DNA from: DATIJP01 sp964569185
GTDB taxonomy: Bacteria; Chlamydiota; Chlamydiia; Chlamydiales; Rhabdochlamydiaceae
NCBI GenBank assembly: GCA_964569185.1
Contig: CAZMTP010000061.1
Location: 1-5,886 of the forward strand
DNA: 5,886 nucleotides
Direction: 5' to 3'
Shown piece after piece: positions 1-5,048 of the stretch. The position numbers were made by a program, and so were the translations under genes. The stretch's first letter is position 1. Every line of letters begins with the position of its first letter. The notes beneath the pieces were generated by a model that had not been told where the DNA came from, searched no databases, and was given only the letters and a program-made list of their open reading frames with translations.

Positions 1-18
1 CCACTGAGCTATCTGGGC
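1..18 (-). tRNA. tRNA gene, 5' end only (possibly tRNA-Thr)
   Basis: Read on the minus strand, bases 18 to 1 give GCCCAGATAGCTCAGTGG. This is the start of a tRNA: a 7-nt acceptor strand (GCCCAGA), T8-A9, the D-stem GCTC and the AGTGG of the D-loop. The rest, including the anticodon, lies outside the window, so the identity cannot be read. In Chlamydia, infA is followed by tRNA-Thr and tuf on the same strand. The infA gene just upstream here makes tRNA-Thr the best guess, but that is inference from synteny. Confidence 0.85.
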
Positions 19-67
19 GTATCCTGCAAGCAACGTAAATACTTGCGAGCCTTCCTATTTTAGCCGA

Positions 68-96
68 ATAGCAACAAAGTTTAAGGGCTCTGTTAA
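68..96 (-). promoter_or_regulatory. Possible promoter for the tRNA (and downstream tuf)
   Basis: On the minus strand TTAACA (bases 96-91, 5 of 6 to TTGACA) is followed after 17 nt by TGCTAT (bases 73-68, 3 of 6 to TATAAT, with both end bases kept). It would start transcription about 40 nt before the tRNA. The spacer between infA and the tRNA is AT-rich and other weak pairs can be drawn, for example a TAAAAT at 62-57. The tRNA could equally be read through from infA, as no terminator separates them. Confidence 0.2.
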
Positions 97-114
97 ATTA
101 AAATCAACAAGTTT

Positions 115-333
115 CTATTTTGAACGATAAATTATCCTTGCTTTGGTCAGATCATAGGGGGACATCTCCACCGTCACCTGGTCTCCAGTCAGAACCCGGA
201 TATTGCGCATCCGCATTTTTCCACAGAGATGGGCGATGACCTGCATCCCATTTTCCAAAAGGACCCGAAAGGTCATATTGGGAAGAAGTTCTTCAATTTT
301 TCCTTCAAGCTTTATAGTATCTTCTTTAGGCAT
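115..333 (-). CDS. infA: Translation initiation factor IF-1
   Basis: The product is a 72-residue protein, the usual IF-1 length. It is one S1-type OB-fold that binds the ribosomal A site of the 30S subunit and works with IF-2 and IF-3 during initiation. Family features are visible throughout: an MPKEDTIKLEGKIEELLPN start, the FRVLLENG strand, HLCGKMRMRNIRVLTGD in the middle (GKMR-RI in most homologues) and the VEMSPYDLTKARIIYR end. The ATG at 333 is preceded by a purine-rich AAAGAAAAAAAA tract rather than a clear GGAGG. The gene ends in TAG and lies about 96 nt upstream of a tRNA on the same strand, the chlamydial infA-tRNA-tuf arrangement. It is divergent from sufE across 57 bp. Confidence 0.97.
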   Translation of the reverse strand: MPKEDTIKLEGKIEELLPNMTFRVLLENGMQVIAHLCGKMRMRNIRVLTGDQVTVEMSPYDLTKARIIYRSK

Positions 334-349
334 AAATCATTTTTTTTCT

Positions 350-377
350 TTGTTGACAATTCTAGAGATTCTATACT
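350..377 (+). promoter_or_regulatory. Candidate sufE promoter in the infA/sufE divergent region
   Basis: TATACT at 372-377 is a good -10 box (5 of 6). TTGTTG at 350-355 lies 16 nt upstream as a -35 box. A perfect TTGACA is also present at 353-358, but its spacing to TATACT is only 13 nt (15 nt to an alternative TACTTT at 374-379). Transcription would start near 384, leaving a leader of about 7 nt before the sufE ATG at 391. The same 57 bp must also hold the infA promoter. Two minus-strand TAGAAT -10-like sites occur here (373-368 and 364-359), but neither has a convincing -35. Confidence 0.4.
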
Positions 378-390
378 TTAGCCGAAAAAT

Positions 391-858
391 ATGGAAGACA
401 AGAACAATCAAATTTTTTATAGCTGCCTCAAAAAGCAGCAGCTTTTAAAGCAACAATTTGTTGGGTGCGTCTCCCAAGAATCAAAGTATGAAAAAATCAT
501 TGAATTGGGGCGAAATCTCCCTAAAATGGATGCGAGCGAAAAAATCCCCGAAAATATCGTCAAAGGGTGCCAAAGCATCGTTTATTTGAGCTCCCATCTC
601 CAGGATGGAAAATTAAAATTTTACGCCTCTTCAGAAGCCTTAATCTCCTCCGGCCTGGCGATGCTTCTCATTGAAGTTTACAATGGTGAGGCCCCGGAAA
701 CAGTTCTCCAATGCCCTCCCCTATTCCTCGAGGAACTAGGGATTCATGCCAGCTTGACGCCCGGACGTGCCAATGGTCTTTCAAATATCTACTTACGCAT
801 GAAGCAAGAGGCATTAAAATATTTAGTTACTTCTCAACAAACAACTAATTGGTTATAA
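391..858 (+). CDS. sufE: SufE-family sulfur acceptor protein
   Basis: This 155-residue protein belongs to the SufE/CsdE family. It takes persulfide sulfur from a cysteine desulfurase (SufS type), raises that enzyme's activity and passes sulfur to the SufB scaffold for Fe-S cluster assembly in the cytoplasm. Recognisable parts are KYEKIIELGRNLP (residues 32-44), the IVKGCQSIVYL motif with the sulfur-accepting Cys60, the SGLAMLLIEVYNG helix, and HASLTPGRANGL near the C-terminus (family LTPSR--GL). It is slightly longer than E. coli SufE at both ends. An in-frame TAG at 379-381 rules out an earlier start, and the next Met is residue 46, inside the fold, so ATG391 is fixed. No Shine-Dalgarno sequence precedes it. 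No other suf gene is in the window, so the gene stands apart from its partners here. Confidence 0.93.
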   Translation: MEDKNNQIFYSCLKKQQLLKQQFVGCVSQESKYEKIIELGRNLPKMDASEKIPENIVKGCQSIVYLSSHLQDGKLKFYASSEALISSGLAMLLIEVYNGEAPETVLQCPPLFLEELGIHASLTPGRANGLSNIYLRMKQEALKYLVTSQQTTNWL

Positions 859-859
859 T
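831..859 (+). promoter_or_regulatory. Promoter for the Inc-like gene
   Basis: A perfect TATAAT (854-859) overlaps the sufE stop codon (TAA, 856-858). TTCTCA (831-836, 4 of 6 to TTGACA) sits 17 nt upstream of it, the ideal sigma-70/sigma-66 spacing. The start would fall near 866, giving a leader of about 17 nt that contains the GAGGA ribosome site at 874-878. This suggests the gene at 883 is transcribed on its own despite lying only 24 nt after sufE. Confidence 0.55.
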
Positions 860-882
860 GTTTCCCACAACTTGAGGAAATC

Positions 883-1584
883 ATGGCTACAGCTCAAAAT
901 AATGCTTTAACAGTACCGCGACCTCTCCATCCCTATTTCACACTCAATCTAGATAGAGAAATAAGCTGGGAAAAAGCCAAAGCTGCTGGCTATGGTTTTG
1001 TAACCATTACCCTTGGCGTTGCTATCGTTGCAGCCTCTTTTTTCCTCTTTTCAGCAGTGGAGGCATCCACCATTGTTTTTTATGTCTCTCTTGTTGCTTT
1101 TGTTGCTATTCCAATACTTGACTACACCAATAAACAGCGCAATCTCCATCTGGCGCTAAAGGACTTTTTGGTAGAGGTAAAAGAATGCAAGGCAGTTTAC
1201 GTAGACAGTGATGACACGTTTAGCAATCTCGCTGGCGCTGCTACGCATCAAGATTTGACACCAGATAATCAAAGAAGCATTATGGCTCGCTACTCAATAA
1301 TTTGGAAAAGAGCCCATCAACAGATTGGTAAAATTAAAAAAAGTCTCGAAGATTTTGAAACTGCAAAAACTCACAAATATGGGATTTTGCATGATTTGCA
1401 TGATTTTATCTTATTAAAAGCAGAACTTAAGAATACCCTAAGGAAATTAGATTTTGTCAGACATCTTATCACCTCTCCCTATGATCAGAGAACATGGGAC
1501 CAGTTTGATTGTGCCTATCGTCAGCATAAATCTTTCCATCAAGAAGTGATCACACTTTCGAACAGATTCTCGCATCTCTTGTAG
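883..1584 (+). CDS. Candidate inclusion membrane (Inc-like) protein, two-helix hydrophobic domain
   Basis: I recognise no enzyme or named family in this 233-residue protein. Its architecture is distinctive: a short polar N-terminus (about 35 residues, no signal peptide), two hydrophobic segments at about 36-59 and 62-79 joined by a minimal turn around Glu60, then a soluble C-terminal part of about 150 residues. A bilobed hydrophobic domain of this kind is the accepted hallmark of chlamydial Inc proteins. Incs are secreted by type III secretion and inserted as a hairpin in the vacuole membrane, with both ends facing the host cytosol. The C-terminal half is rich in Lys, Glu and His and looks mainly helical (residues about 130-200), which could include a coiled coil. 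ATG883 follows GAGGA (874-878) at 4 nt. A strong-looking promoter overlaps the end of sufE. The alternative is an ordinary inner-membrane hairpin protein; type III export cannot be shown from sequence alone. Confidence 0.8.
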   Translation: MATAQNNALTVPRPLHPYFTLNLDREISWEKAKAAGYGFVTITLGVAIVAASFFLFSAVEASTIVFYVSLVAFVAIPILDYTNKQRNLHLALKDFLVEVKECKAVYVDSDDTFSNLAGAATHQDLTPDNQRSIMARYSIIWKRAHQQIGKIKKSLEDFETAKTHKYGILHDLHDFILLKAELKNTLRKLDFVRHLITSPYDQRTWDQFDCAYRQHKSFHQEVITLSNRFSHLL

Positions 1585-1607
1585 TTAAATCTTTTTTTCT
1601 CTATAGA
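1579..1607 (+). promoter_or_regulatory. Possible promoter for the outer-membrane protein gene
   Basis: TTGTAG (1579-1584, covering the stop of the preceding gene) and TATAGA (1602-1607, 4 of 6) are separated by 17 nt. The predicted start near 1614 gives a short leader holding GGAGG (1622-1626). The -10 box lies within the T-rich/A-rich inverted repeat at 1592-1613. The -35 match is weak. Confidence 0.35.
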
Positions 1608-1613
1608 AAAAAG
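1592..1613 (+). repeat. Inverted repeat between the Inc-like and porin-like genes
   Basis: A run of seven T followed by CT (1592-1600) can pair with AG plus six A and G (1605-1613) around a CTAT loop, giving eight Watson-Crick pairs and one G-U. It is almost wholly A-T and is not followed by a U-tract. A real intrinsic terminator is therefore doubtful; it may simply be the melted, AT-rich part of a promoter or a weak bidirectional pause site. Confidence 0.3.
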
Positions 1614-1630
1614 AAACTGCTGGAGGATGC

Positions 1631-2941
1631 ATGAAAACCCTATGTGCGCTTAGTCTATTGACAGCGGCTAGTTTAATAGCCGATAACAGCTCAGAACTCT
1701 TCTTAGATGATGAAGAGTTTCTCGCAGAAAATGCCAAAAAATCGACCCAAAATCAAAACAATTCTCAACAGCCACGAACTTCCTATTCTGATTCTAGCTG
1801 TTGCAAACCTTGCTGTGTCCCCAAACCAAAAAAATGTATCAATTGCGAGTGCTATACTCCCGCCTTTTATGAATCCAATGGCTGCGACAATGGACTCTTT
1901 ATCACTGCCGATTTCCTCTATTGGTATGGAAAAGAGACCAACCTGGCTTATGCCTCCAAAGAAATGACTGTTCCTCAATCAATAGGATCCACCGGTTCTA
2001 TTATTGTACAAGAAAAAACAAAACATTTAGGGGCTAAGTGGGCGCCAGGTTTTCGTGTGGGCATTGGTATGGAGACCGATTGCGATGGCTGGGACTACTA
2101 TTTAAATTACACCTGGTACCATAGCAAAAAAACAGATGAGACCTCTGTTGCATCTAATTTCGGCACCTCTGCTTCCCCTTTTAATCCGCTTGTTGGGCAA
2201 GAGGCACTATTAAGTCCCTGGATCAATATCAATATTGCAAATGGATCCACTGCGACATTTTTTACACCCTATCTATTCAATCGAATTTCAGCGGAATGGA
2301 AACTCACCTTAAACGATCTCGTATTTGAGCTCGGCCGCAAATTTTGGCTTAGCAAATGTTTCGTTATGCGCCCCTATGCCGCTTTGCGTGGCGCTTGGGT
2401 GCGTCGCGATTTCGAAGTCATGTCTATCCGCGATAATACCCCTGCTGCAGGGGCACTAGCCCGCTTCAAATCTGATTTCCTTGATCGCTTTTGGGGCGTT
2501 GGGATGGAGCTAGGTCTGCAACCTGAATGGTATTTTTCTGAGCGCTTTGCGGTCATCTCTAATTTTGATGCCGCCCTGCTTTGGGGAAGATTTAGAAACA
2601 GGAAAAAAGAGGATGATGTTACTCAAGCAATCACAATGCCCGTTGATTATCATAGGACTTCCAGCAACATTTTCTCTAAAATGCAGGCTATTTTCGATTT
2701 AATGGTGGGATTCCGTTGGGATGAGACCTGGGCTTGCAATCGCTACCGCACCGCATTAGATATCGGCTGGGAACAACATTTTTGGCTGAATTTCAGCAAT
2801 ATGATCCGACAGTCTAATACATTTTTGGTCTCTGGAGTGTTTGGAGCTGGTACTTTTCAAAGCGGTTCACAATCGTTTACTGAAAATCAGGGCGACCTGA
2901 TCTTTGGTGGCTTGACTGTGCGCTTCCGCTTCGACTTCTAA
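1631..2941 (+). CDS. Porin-like outer-membrane beta-barrel protein, Lpg1974/Legionella-OMP type, Cys-rich N-terminus
   Basis: The 436-residue product starts with a signal peptide (basic MKT, hydrophobic core, likely cleaved after Ala17 in SLIA-DNS). Residues 18-56 are acidic, then Asn/Gln/Ser-rich. Eight cysteines are packed into residues 57-85 (57, 58, 61, 62, 69, 72, 74, 85). From about residue 88 the sequence becomes barrel-like: GLFITADFLYWYGKE near the start is typical of the Lpg1974 pore-forming family, alternating aromatic strands follow, and the chain ends in FGGLTVRFRFDF with the terminal Phe read by the BAM machinery. It probably forms a channel in the outer membrane. In chlamydiae such proteins act as or beside MOMP, and envelope strength comes from disulfide cross-links, so the Cys cluster may serve that purpose (inference). 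Start ATG1631 has GGAGG at 1622-1626 with a 4-nt gap; the ATG at 1627 is in another frame and too close. The stop overlaps that of the convergent gene by 4 bp. Confidence 0.88.
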   Translation: MKTLCALSLLTAASLIADNSSELFLDDEEFLAENAKKSTQNQNNSQQPRTSYSDSSCCKPCCVPKPKKCINCECYTPAFYESNGCDNGLFITADFLYWYGKETNLAYASKEMTVPQSIGSTGSIIVQEKTKHLGAKWAPGFRVGIGMETDCDGWDYYLNYTWYHSKKTDETSVASNFGTSASPFNPLVGQEALLSPWININIANGSTATFFTPYLFNRISAEWKLTLNDLVFELGRKFWLSKCFVMRPYAALRGAWVRRDFEVMSIRDNTPAAGALARFKSDFLDRFWGVGMELGLQPEWYFSERFAVISNFDAALLWGRFRNRKKEDDVTQAITMPVDYHRTSSNIFSKMQAIFDLMVGFRWDETWACNRYRTALDIGWEQHFWLNFSNMIRQSNTFLVSGVFGAGTFQSGSQSFTENQGDLIFGGLTVRFRFDF

Positions 2942-4674
2942 TGATACAAGCATTGGATCAGTGCTGTGGCAGCGACCACGCGCAGCACTTGGAATGGTTC
3001 GCTAAAAATCTCTAGCAAAAAGGGAATGCAGGAAGGATCCCCGATCTTTCCTAATGCTTCCAAAATATGAACCTTCAACTCTCTTGGAGCTGCAAAATAG
3101 GCCTCTTTGAGCACTTTGATCGCTGCTTCATCGCTTCCAAATAAAGATAAAATCAGTGCCGCCTGAATACGTAATTTTCCATCAGGATCCTCTAATAGTT
3201 TGCGCACCAGTTCCATCGCCTCATCATCCCCTTCTTTTAAAAGGGTCATGGCAGCCGCGCCACTAGCCCCCCAAGCCTGATTTTGTAAAAATCCTTTCAC
3301 CGCTTCTAATGCCTTAGAATAGCGGAGAACACTTAAGACCGAAAGCAGCTCCAAGCGCGTCATCTGATCTACGACAAGCGGATAATTAGGAATCTGCTCC
3401 ACATGTCTAATTTCACTGGGACATAAAGAACGAAAAAGAGGGTTGGTCTCTTTGTCCCACATCCAAAGCACAGAATTTGTTGCTGTCAGCGCACTATAAA
3501 GTGCCTCTGCGGCAAGATCAACCTGTTTCCGTTGACCGATCAATCCCAAAGCAAGATTCACCTTCACATAAGGATCTTCACTCTTTTTGAGCATTTTTTT
3601 ACACAGTTTGACCCCTTCCTTTCCGCAGGCGGCAAGCGCGCTCGATGCAAATCTGCGCACTTTAGCGTCCGTACTAAAAATCCAGTCTGAAAATAGGGCA
3701 TCTACCTTTTTCTCCCCATGGATACGAGTCAACCACGCAGCGGTAATCGCCACCTCTGTAGAAGGATCATGCGTCAAAGGTTCAACCAGTTCCAGCAGCG
3801 ATTTGGTCCCCACCTGTTTGATACCCAGCTGTCCAAAAGCGTTGAGCGCCCCCATTCTGACTACGGGGTGGGCATCTTTTAAAAGAGGCACAATTTCCGC
3901 TGCTTTATGACAAAGATCAAAGTGAGCAATGATCTCGCAAGCCAATTCACGCAATCCTGCCCGGTTACTTTTAATCAGATTTTTGAGCTCGTTGTCATCG
4001 ATACTTTCATACATGTTTAAAAGAGAGACGGTGGCCGCCGCTTTTTCCTCTACCAGAGTTTTTGGATTTCCCACAATTTCGATCAGATCTTGCCGGTGTT
4101 TTGTGAGCCGCAGCTTTCCGATCGCCTTGATCACTTCTAAACGGGCATACCAGATCTTCTCCTCTTTTAGAAGGCGGCTCATCTCATTTTGCAGCGGCAT
4201 ATCCCCTAATTCCGCAGCGATTTGAATGGCCACAGTGCGGAGTAGTCCATTGGAGCCGCGGATCTGGTCTAAAATAAGTGGAATGGCTTTTGCATCCCGC
4301 GTCATGGCAGCGCCAATCAAGGAATTGAGACGGATCACCAGTTGATTAGACGTCTCTGCTTTTGAAAGCACGCCCCAAGAGAGCATTTCAAGATATTGCC
4401 GATCTGTTAAAAGTTCAGGATATTGACTCGTGAGCTGTTTCCATTCACGGAGCGCTTCTACTTCATCCCCTTTTTCACAAAGGGCGCGCACAAAGGCTAA
4501 TCTCAAAGATTTGGAAGTCGGAAATTGGGACAATAACTGACGCGCTTCTTCGAGCGCCGTAAGAGGGTCATTGATTAAAAGATGGGTGTGGACCCGTTTG
4601 GCGGCCTGTTCCTCATCGCTAGTGGCAAGCAAAAGAGATGTGAAAACCAGAAAAACAGGAATTTTTTTTATCAT
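2938..4674 (-). CDS. Exported HEAT-repeat protein with TPR-like N-terminus
   Basis: The 578-residue product begins with a signal-peptide-like stretch (MIKK, then hydrophobic residues to about 17, then TSDEEQAAKR). It lacks a lipobox Cys, so it is probably periplasmic or otherwise exported. Residues about 23-100 look like one or two TPR-type helical hairpins (DPLTALEEARQLLSQFP, then DEVEALREWKQL). From about 112 to 395 and again 435 to 575 runs a solenoid of HEAT/PBS-lyase-like repeats, with recurring cores such as VVRMGALNAFGQLG, VRRFASSALAACG, LRIQAALILSLFG and LKVHILEALGKIGD. The block at 396-434 (SVLWMWDKETNP onward) breaks the pattern and may be an insertion or capping loop. Such solenoids usually bind proteins; no catalytic motif is visible. 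ATG4674 has AGGAT at 4685-4681 with a 6-nt gap. It is the last gene of an operon after MYG1 and HIT (38-nt gap). I recall a protein of this type beside CT385/CT386 in C. trachomatis, but am not certain. Confidence 0.85.
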   Translation of the reverse strand: MIKKIPVFLVFTSLLLATSDEEQAAKRVHTHLLINDPLTALEEARQLLSQFPTSKSLRLAFVRALCEKGDEVEALREWKQLTSQYPELLTDRQYLEMLSWGVLSKAETSNQLVIRLNSLIGAAMTRDAKAIPLILDQIRGSNGLLRTVAIQIAAELGDMPLQNEMSRLLKEEKIWYARLEVIKAIGKLRLTKHRQDLIEIVGNPKTLVEEKAAATVSLLNMYESIDDNELKNLIKSNRAGLRELACEIIAHFDLCHKAAEIVPLLKDAHPVVRMGALNAFGQLGIKQVGTKSLLELVEPLTHDPSTEVAITAAWLTRIHGEKKVDALFSDWIFSTDAKVRRFASSALAACGKEGVKLCKKMLKKSEDPYVKVNLALGLIGQRKQVDLAAEALYSALTATNSVLWMWDKETNPLFRSLCPSEIRHVEQIPNYPLVVDQMTRLELLSVLSVLRYSKALEAVKGFLQNQAWGASGAAAMTLLKEGDDEAMELVRKLLEDPDGKLRIQAALILSLFGSDEAAIKVLKEAYFAAPRELKVHILEALGKIGDPSCIPFLLEIFSEPFQVLRVVAATALIQCLYH

Positions 4675-4680
4675 GAACCT

Positions 4681-4685
4681 ATCCT
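4681..4685 (-). promoter_or_regulatory. Ribosome binding site of the HEAT-repeat gene
   Basis: AGGAT on the minus strand, 6 nt before ATG4674, supports that start. This start also gives the protein its signal peptide. The remaining spacer to the HIT gene is AT-rich and shows no terminator hairpin, which fits read-through from the upstream genes. Confidence 0.6.
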
Positions 4686-4712
4686 AATAAAATAAAACTT
4701 TGATTTTGAGGT

Positions 4713-5048
4713 TCAGGCTAAACGGCCCAGTCGCCTGCCGCCGATCAAATGAAAATGAAGATGAAATATAGTCTGCCCAGATTCTGGGCCATTGTTGGTC
4801 AGCAGCCGATACCCCTCAACCAAGTCATACTCTTCTGCTAGTTTTTGCGCAACGCGTACGATCTCTCCCAGAAGATAATAGTCTTCGGGTGCTAAGGCCT
4901 GCAAACTAGGGATCTCTTTTTTCGGCATGATCAGAATATGGACAGGGGCGACAGGATGGATATCTTTGATCGCGATGATCGTTTCATCTTCGTATACTTT
5001 TTCACAGGGCAGCTCACCCCGGATAATTTTTCCAAAAATGGTTGTCAT
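4713..5048 (-). CDS. HIT-family (HINT-type) nucleotide hydrolase
   Basis: A 111-residue histidine-triad protein of the HINT/PKCI branch. These proteins hydrolyse nucleoside phosphoramidates and related AMP conjugates (for example AMP-lysine) through a covalent nucleotidyl-His intermediate. Family landmarks are TIFGKIIRGELPCEKVYED at the N-terminus, IKDIHPVAPVHILIMPKK (residues 27-44), the NNGPESGQTIFHLHFHLIGG block, and the triad His96, His98 and His100, with His98 the expected nucleophile. The length is normal and nothing is missing. ATG5048 overlaps the stop of the upstream MYG1-type gene as ATGA, with no strong Shine-Dalgarno sequence (only GGAAAA about 8-9 nt away), so translation is probably coupled. 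In C. trachomatis the homologue (CT385, as I recall) also adjoins the MYG1 homologue. The cellular substrate is unknown. Confidence 0.95.
   Translation of the reverse strand: MTTIFGKIIRGELPCEKVYEDETIIAIKDIHPVAPVHILIMPKKEIPSLQALAPEDYYLLGEIVRVAQKLAEEYDLVEGYRLLTNNGPESGQTIFHLHFHLIGGRRLGRLA

Noticed and set aside
26..46. Hairpin GCAAG...CTTGC between infA and the tRNA as a terminator
   Set aside because: The stem is 5 bp with an 11-nt loop and no following T-run on either strand; this is not stable enough to call.
353..358. Perfect TTGACA as the -35 box of sufE
   Set aside because: It lies only 13 nt from TATACT, too close for a normal promoter; the 15-nt alternative has a poor -10. It is kept only as a note in the promoter entry.
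203..448. 81-residue plus-strand open frame across infA and the start of sufE
   Set aside because: It runs antisense to infA, has no ribosome site, and its end overlaps sufE in another frame; both overlapped genes are clearly real.
1591..1613. Intrinsic terminator after the Inc-like gene
   Set aside because: The stem has almost no G-C pairs and no U-tract follows it, so it is listed only as an inverted repeat.
1703..1978. Two overlapping open frames (plus and minus strand) inside the porin-like gene
   Set aside because: They are shadows of the barrel gene's N-terminal coding sequence, with no family resemblance and no ribosome site.
3587..4225. Plus-strand open frames of about 100 residues opposite the HEAT-repeat gene
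   Set aside because: They are antisense shadows of a well-supported repeat protein; their Ser/Arg-rich composition is what the complement of Ala/Leu/Glu-rich helices gives.
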